DNA of 64,000 bases, from contig OX392534.1 in the NCBI GenBank assembly GCA_947623455.1, positions 6,396,001 to 6,460,000 on the forward strand, written 5' to 3'. The DNA comes from Mimachlamys varia (Eukaryota; Mollusca; Bivalvia; Pectinida; Pectinidae). The translations under genes and the position numbers were made by a program. Every line of letters begins with the position of its first letter. The first letter of the stretch is position 1. Positions 1 through 12,700 of the stretch are shown here, piece by piece. The notes beneath the pieces are model-generated. The model was not told the origin of the DNA. It did no database searches and saw only the letters and a program-made list of their open reading frames with translations.

Positions 1-1310
1 CAGAGGCTGTATAATTTACCGCGCCTATTAGTGACACAAGATGTCGCTGGTACAGAAATATATCAGCCATGTTCTCAATCGGCCATTGTCTATGTTGTAT
101 AATACATGAATCGGACGTAGGACGTGTAATCCGGATTAGGGTCATCACGTGAAGTCTAACACAATCGTCTAATCAATGAAAACGTATGATTAAAACGACC
201 CGGATCTACGTTTGGTATAACGGGATATTTTTCTGCCCACCTACATGTATAACCTTGATTGGGATTTTAGACCAAGCGAACCTGTATTTTTTAATAATTA
301 CTGTTATGTTGTCATAGTATCATACCAGTGGGCGCGAATAACACTTAATTGAGTGTAATTTCCTCCACATCCCCACCCTCGCTCCAATCCCCACACCCGA
401 CAAAGGGTCGCTCCCCACCCAACACAAGCCGTCCCGCCTCATTATACTAGGCCCCGCTGTTACATATTGTATCACCCGACGAGATTAATTTCCTTTTCCG
501 AGGTGAAAGTTGTTTGGAAATATTACACCCACTTATGGAGTTGGTGGTAATCGTACTAGGTGACCTTTGTCGCAAATGAATAAAACACTTCAGCTATTGA
601 GCTATCTCGGCTAATCAAATATCGACAGAAATGGCTGTCACCAAGCTCTTCTAATGATCTGTACTTAGCTCACTTTTAAATAGAAGAGTGTAATTAATTT
701 CGAGAGCATTTGTGAAATCCGTGATTAAGACATTTTGAAGATTATTGGTACATGTACATCGTATATAAATATGGAGCATGAAAAAGCAACGAGAAAACTA
801 ACCATACTTAGTGTAAAATCCTTAAACTTACTTTTCACATTTTATGATCAAAATGAAGATAACATAATGGACCCATCATTTTTAAAACTACATAAAAAAA
901 TTATTGTTTGAGCGATACATTGATGTTATCAAATATTTTCAGATTTTCTATATCATACTTTTCAAAACTGAATAATAAAATTTCCAGAGAATAGTTTAAG
1001 AACATTCTAATCTCAAGACAAATATAGTAAAATATTTATACTATGTACACTGATTATATAGATGTTTTTATTGGTGTATTTTCCCAAACAGAACGTTTGA
1101 CCTCGGAAGGATGGAGGTCTTGTGATACACATAGCTGGGGTACCTGTACGACACATAAACGTCACGACTGACCACAAGGTCAGAAACGAGGCTATATTTA
1201 AATCAAACTTGTCATTGTTTCGTGATGACGCGTTTCCTCCGACCTACAACACGGACAGTTCACACTCAACAGTCTCCGTATCACAACACACTCCACGGTT
1301 TATCAGGGTT
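1..1310. other. Non-coding stretch, no gene recognised
   Basis: AT-rich sequence without a convincing open frame or RNA gene. A short C-rich patch lies near 363-450. Nothing else is seen before the minisatellite begins. Confidence 0.5.
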
Positions 1311-2020
1311 GTGTTCTCACACTTGTACTGTAGGATTACAGGCGCGCACATTGTGTTATCGCACTTGTACTGTAGGATTACAGGCGCGCACATTGTGTTC
1401 TCACACTTGTACTGCAGGATTACAGGGGCGCACAGTTATTACGGCTGTGTTCTCACACTTGTACTGTAGGATTACAGGCGCGCGCATTTTATTACGGCTG
1501 TGTTCTCACACTTGTACTGTAGGATTACAGGCGCGCACATTTTATTACGGTTGTGTTCTCACCCTTGTACTGTAGGATTAAAGGCACGCACATTTTATTA
1601 CGGTTGTGTTCTCACACTTGTACTGTAGGATTAAAGGCACGCACATTTTATTACGGTTGTGTTCTCACACTTGTACTGTAGGATTAAAGGCACGCACATT
1701 TTATTACGGCTGTGTTCTCACACTTGTACTGTAGGATTACAGGCGCGCACATTTTATTACGGTTGTGTTCTCACCCTTGTACTGTAGGATGAAAGGCACG
1801 CACATTTTATTACGGTTGTGTTCTCACACTTGTACTGTAGGATTACAGGCGCGCACATTTTATTACGGCTGTGTTCTCACACTTGTACTGTAGGATTACA
1901 GGCGCGCACATTTATTTACGGTTGTGTTCTCACACTTGTACTGTAGGATTACAGGCGCGCTCATTTTAATACGCTTGTGTTCTCACACTTATACTGTGGG
2001 ACTACAGGGGCGCACATTAG
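1311..2020. repeat. Minisatellite, 42-bp then 53-bp units, about 14 copies
   Basis: Units start with GTGTTCTCACACTTGTACTG and continue with a GGATTACAGGCGCGCACA segment. Starts fall at 1311, 1353 and 1395 (42-bp spacing), then at 1447 and every 53 bp to 1977. The longer unit gains an ATTTTATTACGG spacer. Copies differ by point changes such as ACAGGCGCG versus AAAGGCACG. Short open frames across it are not likely genes because the repeat changes frame between unit types. Confidence 0.93.
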
Positions 2021-5000
2021 ATTTGTACTCTCGCGTAATCAAATTATACCACGTTTTGAATCTACAAACAAAATGCCTCTGAACTTTGTCGTTTTTATGA
2101 AGTTTCTTAGACTCAAAGTGGGAATTCTGCACTTCAAATCAGTATGTGTATGACACTTTATGACTGTTAAAGTACATAACATGTGGGCCATAAAAATATA
2201 TTTCAAACTGGTCCGAATCATTGTGGGTTCTGTATCTGTTCTGGACAGTTTCTAAACTAATGTATACATAACGCAAATAGTCAAACAGGCATCCCCTCAC
2301 CCATCACCTCTCGCCCATCAACCATCAACCCTCCCCCATCACCTATATCCGCTGTCTTTATGATCGACCTGCTCCTGACCATATCCGTGTTTCTTACTGT
2401 ATGTGTTCTCTTAAGTATTCGTATTTATCATACATGTGTTATCTCCGATTTTAAATCATTCTTTTTGTAGACACCAGGTCAACAGACATTCCTTTCCAAT
2501 CAATGAACACACATATTTGTTCTTTTTCGTCTACATACAGTTTTTTGTTTGTTCTCTCCTTCACACTTATCCTGGTCTTTCTTTGTTATTCCGTCCATTT
2601 TTCTTTGTGTTCCCTCGCCCATTGTATTTTCCTGCCACACCTGTTCAGGCCCTACTCCCTACCAATCGCCGATCAATGAATGCGCTCCATGTTAATAATT
2701 AAGTCGTATATCATATGTGGAGTGTCTGATACCGGAGAAGTGTCCTAATAAAAGTGATGTTGACAAGCTGTCATACTCTCAGAGTGTTGTAGTTCATGTA
2801 GCTTACAATTGATTCTATTTGATCAATTTAATAAACATTGATTCATTTATTGACCAATTCTCTGATTAATTTACAGATTGACTGTTTTATCGATTTCTTG
2901 GTTGAATTATTAATATTTCTGCACTGTCTAATAAGCACGTCTGATCAACGTGTAATTAACTTCATGACTAAAGATATGTAGGTTAACGTTCGTTTCGTTT
3001 CAATGACAGTCTCGCAGTAAATACGTATTGTTTTATATTAACCAATATTGCCTTCAAGAGCAAAGGTCCCAATTTTTTTTCACTCATCCGACACCCTTGG
3101 AAGCAAGAACTCCTTAAGCTTAGTACTATATACATGATATATGATGAATACCCCAACCCTCTCATCCACCCTACTATAGAAATGGCTTCATCAATCTCCA
3201 CCCCGGCTCTACCCAATAAACACTGTAATATCAAACCTCCATCTCCCCGTCATGTTTGTTCATGAATACTGTATGGCGTTGGTCCCGAGTGACCTATCAA
3301 CCGGAACGCCCCATTAATTTTATCATGTTTATATTGGTAGGTATTTTGTTTTATGGCCACACGACAATTCAATTCACATTACTCTGTCACTAATGATGAT
3401 TTTAAATGCTAATAAAGAATACCATTTTATGCTGCAACATAATGAGATTTTGTGGAGTACACAAAGACTACTACAATGTTTCCAGCAGGCAGCCTTACAA
3501 CGCACCCAACATTCTGATGCAAAGACGTACGGACAAACCCTAAACTACCCCAAACAAACCCGGATCAGCTCATACCGGCATTATTAGTCACAGAAGTGAA
3601 AAACGCTTATAAAAATCTTATAAAATAGACTCATTCTAATTGCTTTATATAGCTAATAATTTCCTCAGCGGGGATTCCGACAGGTATGCGAGTATTACCC
3701 TATATTACCACCCTGGGAAGCCCGGGTGTATAGACTAGCTGATCTGAAGGCGAATTCCTAATATGTATACGTCAACTTTTGTAATCTAACGATAAATCGG
3801 ATACGCCTCTGAGATTCGCGGTGTAAAGTGGACTTTTGTGAACCCTATTGGGAAATTAAAAGATGATATCATTCTCGGGAGCTGTAACGAATAAAAGAAA
3901 TGTGACATTACAAGTATATAAGTAATCAATCATACTTAGGGAGAGTAAATATTATATGTAGTATTCGTGTGACACCAAGGCTGGTTTTTCCTGTTCATTT
4001 TTTATACACTGTTGATAATAATCGCAATAACACTATACATCAGTGCGTGTGCATTGTACGGGGGCTACTCGATTGAGGGGCCGAGTGATCAGTACGGGGC
4101 TACTTGTTTGAGGAAGCAGAATTACCCGAGAGCAATCAGTGCTCGCCAGATATACATTTACATATCTAAGGTTGAAACAGAAAATCAACAGACCAGTTTG
4201 TTTATTCAGGTAAATATGTAAAACAGTTTAGGTGTGTTTGGTAATTGGAATGGTGATTGTTTGGGCACAGCTATAGGCGGGAAAGTTGGCAGACGATACC
4301 GCAATGAAATAAACGTTCATCACTGTTAAAACAAGCATCATTATCCTTACAAATGGAGGGAAACATCCTTTTTGATTCCCAAACAATCTTTCCACATCTA
4401 CAGTTGATGATGAAGGGAGGGGGTCAAAAGTCTACACGGTAGATTTCACTCCCTCCCACACCCCCATACCTTAACCGCTGCTAACATGGCTACCGCCATG
4501 GCAGTGGCACTCACGAGAACTTGAAAAACATCGTGAAGAATCCTAAACGATTTTGTAGATACGCTGATACAAGTATACCTGATACATAAATAAAGGATGT
4601 CGATTTGCTTATCAAAATCTGTTAACAAGAAACGAGCAGTATTAATTGATGAAATCGAAAATAACATTAAATTATTCCATTAAATTAGTTTTATTTTGAT
4701 CAAGGAAAATTAAATAAGTTCTGACAAGATATTGTGATAATCTTAAACTTTGCACCTAAACGAAATGCAGACACACGAACGCCCCAAAACAAATAAAATA
4801 GCTCCGTGTATAATACTAATGTGTCATACTGGTACGGGCCGACACGCGGTATACGGGAGTGTACTCCGGTACCCAACAAAACACAGGTATGCTGCACGTG
4901 AACAAACTACTATTTTGACATTTTGTTTTATATCATAAATTCCACTTAACGTGTGAATGATTTATGGTTTTAACAGGAACTTCTGAAACGACAACATCCG

Positions 5001-8000
5001 GCGGCAACTCATTTTGAGAAATTGACTGCGGTTAGAGGGTGGATTAGTCTTGGCTACGTTGTAATTGACTTTGGTTTGGAGAGTTTATCAGCAAGTCTCT
5101 GTGGTTACAGAGTTTAAAATACCTATCATACTATCTGATATTAATGTTGGGTTGGTTCGAGAGGTTAGGGGAGGGGGGATTAAAATATTCAGTAACATAT
5201 TGTATGTTGCTATGAAAGGTTATATATTGTACAGATCAATACGGAAATCACTCAGATCTATATAGGGTCTCCTGAAGGAGCTCCATCTTCGAACGTCAGT
5301 TCTACCGAGCCACGTTTTCATCCTAAAGAAGTTGAGAACAGTTTTATGAAGTTGACATTTTAATTGAAATTGTGATGTTTGTAACATTTTTCACTTAGAA
5401 ACATTCAACTGGTCGTGTATTTTGATGACGGAGTGCCATCAATAACGTTTCCAATGCATCCATTTAAGAAATGTCACTCGGCAAATAACGGCAAAATAAT
5501 CTTAAGGTTACTCGTTACTTCGTAGCTAACTACAACCAAGCTACTTTTATTATGTGCATGTATATCATATTTAAAACAGACAACTATACCCCATCTCTCT
5601 ACACTCCGCCCTACACCACTATACACCCGGTACATGTGCAACCCGCATCTTCTCCTCTAACCGTTCTTAATTTAATTGGAGAAGCCAGTCTTTTTACATG
5701 TATAACGAGAAAATTGATAAAAAATCCGATAGAGATGCATTTCAAATTAATATCCTCCTTTATCTTAAGATAAAAGTTTTCTTGTTATGAAAACCCGTAT
5801 TTCTTGTTTATCGAGTTTCGCAAACGTAAGCAGATTCTAAAGAGCCTAGAGCTACAGCGAACACAAAACACACCGGGGAAGCATTATAGACATTATATTT
5901 GTTGCCATGGAAAAGCTGAAGTCACGTAGGACACAATTATCCGAGCAGTTTTGTGGCTACCGTCACCAGGTGTGGATCAAGGCAGGACAATGCTTACCAA
6001 TTAAAGCAATGCAACACGCTGCTGTTAATTGCAAGGAAGACGTCTTCCAAATAGCGTTAACGACATTTCATGATACAGGGACTTGGCTATTTTGAGCGTT
6101 CATGCCGGAAATTAACGGTTGTGAATGCCGATCAATATGTACGTAGATATTTATAAAGATGTCACCTATTTCTGAAGGTTTCGTCAGACTAATGAACGTA
6201 CCGCCGAACGTCATTATCGTTTCCAAGTCATCATATGAACGCAGATGTCCAATGGGTATTAGAGATATAATATTTATATAATAGGGGAAGGATGCGGGAG
6301 TGTGCAGGGAACCAGCTTTGTCTGTGCGCGTGTGACGTCATACACTGCCTGTTTCTGAAATTGGCTCAACAAAACACTACTTAATTTTTTATGGAAAAAC
6401 CAAATTGGAGATCGAAAGGTTCTCAAAAAAGAACGATTTTTTCCTCGACCTTTCGTCGTCTGCTTTGTAATTATCATTTTTTCTAATTAAGAAAAAAACG
6501 CTGTCCAATAAAACTCCTACACGTCATTTGTGTTCATACTGTGTTTCATTTTATTCTGTATATCTTTAAATACAGCCAGCACATGTACGACTAAAGTACT
6601 TTTGGAAAAAAACGTCTCTTCGTACATGACTATAGACGATTGCTATTTTCATAAAGACAAGATTACGACTGTATTGTACAGGTTATCAGAAGAAGCCATA
6701 GCGGTGCTTGGCTGTTAATTAAACTCAAACTCAATCAGCAAAAACTAAAGCAATTAGACTACCAGTCGTTAACTTTTGAAAACCCTATAATTATCATTCG
6801 GTCGTAAAAGAATAAAAATCCGGGCTCTTTCGCGTTTTTATAAAACATTGCTAATTGATATTTTGCTTTGTGAGGCTTATGAGATGGAGTTTGGTTCGGG
6901 AGTGTTTCTGAAGCTGGGATAAATCACTAGACAACCGTCATTATGTCTGGTATACGTTCGGTTTTATGGGGACAGGAAAATATATGACGTACTTGTTACT
7001 GCACAATATAGTCTCTAAATGATAGTGATACACCTCGGAACATGTGATTTACGACCAAATCATTTGCAATTCTTAAAGGTGAAAATATCTCATTTTTCAT
7101 AAATGCTAATTTGTAATTGGATCTCATCTTTTTTATAATGAACTCTAACATTTTGGTATAATATATATGTTAAATTTCGATGTGCTTTCTTATTAAAAAG
7201 AAACCCCACTTCCGTGAAATAAAGTAATCATAGTTTCGAAAACTCAAATATGTAACAATTTTAGGGTAATTTTGCATCTCATCACATATTTTTATGGTTC
7301 ATATAGCTTTACCGTGTGTATTGCTATTGTAATGACAACGAGCTTTTCTCATTTGCTGTACTTTCATTGCAAGACGGACAAAAATCTCATCTCTTGGATC
7401 TTCTTAATGGCCATGTCAGGATCTGATAAGTTTTCCTCACTCGTTAAAATGGTAATTGTGAAATGCTTGAGCTCGAGTTGCAGGCGTTATATTTTTTCTT
7501 AAAGGACTGGGAGAGTTCGAGTGAGTAAATAAATCAGCCTCAGTGCCTCGAAATGCAGTTCACGTAACTGTAAGTAAATCTAATTTATCCTTATCGCAAC
7601 AATCTCTTGGTAATATCCTCCACATGCAAAACAACACCCTACTCACGTTCTTAAAACATCACTTGATCTTGTTCACCTGGGCGTTTGTTAACAGAATCAT
7701 CTAAACGCTTCGGGATGTGATGAGAGAGAAATTCCAATTTGTCCATTTGTATGAAAACATTAATCTTTGGTAAGTTTCTCTTTGGAATATGTCACTTTTT
7801 AACCAAAACATATGTTAGGATCTAGTTTAAGACACCATACTAACTCCAGTCGCCTTGTTTCCTCCAAAAAGAGATGAGACATGGATAGAGAATACTGAAC
7901 ATGTACGGGCCAAGGCAATCTATTTTCGCTAGAAGATTCAATGTCTTATTTCTAGCTGGGCCCACTGCGGGTGTTAATAAGCCATGTATACTTTTAATCG

Positions 8001-9390
8001 GCAAGTTCACCGAAGTTTTCACCCCACATAAACATCATGGCGAGTACTAATTTTAAATTTGCAGTGCAAAAGTCATAGTTCAAAAACTCCGAACTTTGGA
8101 AATTGAGAGACAGCAATTGTATCGGGTTCGTCTTCGGAATATCAAAGAACAAAGAAAACAAGTAATTAACTAGTGTATGGTCCTCAAGATAAAAATCCGA
8201 CATGGCTAATTTCTTATTGTATTTGATTGGCTGCAACAACGGACGCACGTGATTAGTTCATTAAAATACACGCGATTTACAAATCCAGGGTCATTGTGCC
8301 TATCACGAACCCCTTTTGTTATCCAATACTTTTATTGAAATGCTTTCTGTTTTTCTACTTGTTATTTATGAAATAAGAAATTGTGCGGATAGAAACCAGA
8401 ACGGATATTTTCCATCTTCAACCCCATACACTATGTTACATTTACATGCATAATCTTATTACGTATATGGACTAGCCTTTCTTTATCATAGTATCAATCC
8501 ATATACTTATATACACCGTACCACGTATTCAATGGCATGATATCATTTTTCTTTAAAACGCAGGATGTTAGTGTCACCTGCCACGAGCTCATGAATATTC
8601 ATAACCACATTCCACCAATTGTCGCCAATCTCCAATCGCTGTGAAGTCATCGCACCCCACTAAACCTGATGAGGCCACCAGATTACGTTTTATAAACTTT
8701 TATACGAGGACATTTCGTTAAATCGTCGTCGTTTAAATTTGATATCAAAGTATATAAACCATATGTGACCTATTTGATTTCGTGATATACTCGAGTAAGA
8801 ATACTAAAGGTGCTAATTGAGATAAATCCACCCATTTATCAAAAGCCCCAAAATCTTCACAAAAAATCCAGATTATCGGGGATATATCATGATTAAACCG
8901 GATACATCCGATCATCTTCTTAACAGTCGGATCGTCAATTAGAATTTAACTTTAATTTTAAAATACACCTGCCGCATTTATTTCAAATATAAAGATATAT
9001 AGCTTTAGCACTTCGATTTTTCGTGATAAAAATGTAAGAAGTTGGTGTGTGGATCTGGACGGAGGCCAACAAGTCCTGGCCATGAATCACATCACGTGAT
9101 CTAGTGATTCACGGCGTGCTGCTTCATAAAGCCATTGAAATTTACATCCACTAAGACACATTTTTTATTTTAATTCCAAAGATTATTTTTAAAATACGAA
9201 TCAGCAGTGCTCATTTATATTCGTTTACGATTTCCCGGCGACTTTTTTTATCTCGTCTCTTCTCCTTTTCTGTATTTTCCGATATTCAGTACGTGCTTAT
9301 ATTTCCCGACTTACTTCTATAGAATTCACTGAATGATAAAACGATTTCCTCATACAGAATTATATCTGATAATGAAATAATAGACTAGGT
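2021..9390. other. Long non-coding stretch, no gene recognised
   Basis: Only short open frames (60-90 codons) occur, none with a recognisable domain or paired consensus splice sites that I could join. Composition is AT-rich throughout. It may be intergenic or intronic; the sequence alone does not tell. Confidence 0.45.
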
Positions 9391-9391
9391 A

Positions 9392-9706
9392 CTAATTTGT
9401 ATTCTGGAGACAGCGTAATGAGGTCAGCATGAGGATGGTGTCATCGGGGCCTTGGTGTTCAACCTCGCACGTGAATGGCGACTTGCGCTTCTCCAGATTG
9501 CATCTCATAAATCTACCAGTTTTCTTTGTTAGTGTTTTCTGTTGATGTATTTTCTCTAATACATTCTCAACATCCCGTAAAGCAGATGTCGCCAGAACAA
9601 ACAGAAAAACAGGTTTAGATTTGATATTGTCGACCGATATGAGAACAGAGGAGAGCAGGACGTTCGAGCTGTATCGCGAGCAGAGGTATGAACAATGCAA
9701 CAGCAT
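9392..9706 (-). CDS. Unidentified 104-codon open frame
   Basis: I do not recognise this protein. It starts with ATG at 9706-9704 and ends at TAG, and contains a hydrophobic stretch (KPVFLFVLATSAL) followed by a charged, helix-like stretch (DVENVLEKIHQQKTL) and a C-terminal part with three cysteines. It is the most protein-like of the isolated open frames in the left half of the window: mixed composition, varied codons and no repeat structure. There is no clear upstream promoter, no neighbouring exon that I could splice to it, and no close polyadenylation signal (the nearest AATAAA-like sequence on this strand is roughly 220 bases downstream, near 9166). It could be a terminal exon, a decayed gene fragment or chance. 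Confidence 0.2.
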   Translation of the reverse strand: MLLHCSYLCSRYSSNVLLSSVLISVDNIKSKPVFLFVLATSALRDVENVLEKIHQQKTLTKKTGRFMRCNLEKRKSPFTCEVEHQGPDDTILMLTSLRCLQNTN

Positions 9707-12700
9707 TCACCGCCAGCTCCCTCCGTGAGAACACTGCCAATGAGCAGGATTAAAATTGATTTGTATATGTTTTAACGAAGCTAAATCACAATCACATTGT
9801 TAAACGAACCAGTGTAATCAATGGATTCTTCAATCCGTCAGAATAGCTAGGTGGATTTCGAGAGGCGTCGCACAGATTGCATAAGATTTTGTACACTACA
9901 ACCATCCCATTGCTGAAGGACGTTCTACATTCAAACGACTGTGAGGATTAGCATTGTTTCTTACAGAAATCCCTTACATACATACATACAGGAATCCCTT
10001 ACATACGATGTACAAAGATGTATAATTATATATGTATGTATCATGGCATATATTCTAAAACGTAGGAGATATAAGGTATTACTTCCGGTAGGTTTTCTGG
10101 ACCTCTCGGGTCAGTCAACCTTACCACAACTACAATGGCATGACGGCCAGTGAGAATGACGGCCAGTGAGAATGCTCTGTTTAGTTTGTATCATATTTCT
10201 TATTCCTCCGATTAATTATATTTATCGTGAAATAAATTGAAAATGACAGGTAAACTGGCAGATTGGCATTCACTTAGCTATATAATGACAATCAATTATG
10301 TTATTTTAACTTCTGACGTATGTACAATTACATCCGTCAACCTTTGTTGAAATGAATTTGGAGCCGAATACACTTCCGGTTGTGGTGGGTTCTTGTCCTA
10401 GAAGTCAGTACCCGGAGCCGGGACTACTACGGCCCACGTGATGTTCTTACCCCTCCTTTTGTATTTATATTAATATTAAGACGTATCGACAAAATAAGAT
10501 GTGACATAGACCATTACAATAACGGCCACTGTTGAACGGCTTCAGCAACGGAACTAGACACATTTTATCTCAGAAAGGTGCTTCGACCTGGTTTTGAAAC
10601 TGGATCCGAACGCGTGGCAGTCTGCACGGACCCTGAATATAAACAAGCTTCGTACGCCACCGTTATCGGTTCCAACGGAACTAAACAATGGCACTTAATC
10701 GTGGAACATGGACCTCGGTCAATATATTAACTATAAGACCAAGACTAAGGTCAGTTAGCCAAGTTTTCACATGGTTAATTAAGATGGTTATTAAATAAAC
10801 TCTTAAGCGAACAAGACTGGTTGGTGTTATTAACAATTTTCAATGGTTAGTCTTATTCTGTGATGGTGCCAATAATGACGTCATCAATTATAGAATAGTG
10901 CCAATTTAATTTTCATCTGAAAATAACGCATAATTATTTCACTTAGAAATGTAATTTCTGCTGAGATTGTCAATTTGATCAAAGCAGCAGGTGCTCCATA
11001 GCGTTCAAATGTAATCATATTTAATTTCAAGCTCGGCTCAATTTATTGACACATCTGAAAAGAAAACAATGAAAATTGCAACTACCGGATTCAGTTTATG
11101 GCTCAAAATACGTCGTGGCTTCTCTCCGCACCACATTGTTTAGACGTCATTCCGAAATTTGATGTGACACGTAACACGCTGTGGGGACTCCACAGACATC
11201 AACACGGGGTTCCTATATGACACAACCGGATGCCACTTGTCTGAATTATAAATAAAAACTGCCATGCGCAGATCAATAATTTGAATTCAGAGGTTTGATA
11301 CACTTAATAATTTCTGATTATCGTCAGGATGGTGTCAATTATGGAAATCTACAAGTGGTAGCAAAGATTCGCGATCGAAATATCTTGTTAGTCATAATAA
11401 TGATTTGTGGACTTGGACAAATACCCTTGTGTACTATCAAATAATTTCAAGAGATTTGGAAGCAGCTCAGCCGTAAATCTTTCACTGTTACAGACAATAC
11501 GACCATGTTATGCGTGAGTATTTGGTCTATAACCGGAATTATCCGCTAAATGCATGGGTAGCTTTTGAAGTGATCATTCCTGTATATAAAGGACCTAAGA
11601 GATGACGAGCTCGACCGACCACTCGAGCCGGCTGGTCCCGCCAGGGGTCGCGACACTCGGGGATGTAATCCGACTACCGTCCCCAGGTACTGTCAGATGT
11701 TGTTTTGTAATCCGCTGGTCAGTTCGAGTCCGGTTACTGTCAAATATCTCAAGTCTGTTTCATCACACCACATGACGCCAGTTCACCAACAATGGTGGAC
11801 ACCGTTCACACGTGATAGCTTGAATGGGCCATCGTTATCACATCGAAGGCATTCAAGTACAGATAACTCTACCCGAGTAGCGAACACAATAGAATAAAGG
11901 GCTTGCCTGATGTTAATGATTGCTAATGAGCGTAATTAGTCTGATACAGGTTAAGGCACTAGATACATTCTGGCAGATAAGGACCTGAAGATCGCAACGC
12001 TTCCATTCATACCGAAGAGTCGTGTCACATTTGTCTTGCATGTTTAAAATCAGGTATTCACTGAACGTTTCCAACTGAATAGGTATTGACATAAGAGACG
12101 TCTTATTCTTCCTGGCAAAAAAATACTTCAACGTTTCGGGATTAAGTGACTCGTCGTTTTTATTTCTGACGATGTTTACAGTTACAGAACATCGCGTGAC
12201 GTAAAGTCTTCGCTTTGATAAAAATAGAAACTGTTTAAAACCACCAGAGTAAGCGTGGAACCTTGTCGGTCCCCAAAGAAAACATAAAACAGGTAAAAAC
12301 AGATTTGTATGAGAAAAAAAGGCATCGAGGCGGCCTGAAAGAAAAAGAACAGGTGAGGGCTCTTGAATAATGGGTGTTGTATTGAGGTAGATACTTAGTC
12401 ATGGATTGTCGGCCAAATGAGCAGGCCCCATAGGTGTGCAGGCAGGTATGAAAGCCTCTTAGGATTCTGTAATCTGGGGTGACTAATTATCTCGACCCGT
12501 ATCTCCAAACGACGGCTCTAGTTTATCTTATCCTGGGCGGTGTTTACAGCTACATAGCCATTGATGCCCTCCCCAGACGTTCTCATTGTATCAGCAGGTA
12601 TACTCGGGGATAACGACACCAGGGTGTGATCCTCAGAGATAGGGGCTGCCCTTCTTATTTGTCTCCCCCTGTCTTCATACCCCGGGCAGTTGATACCCTG

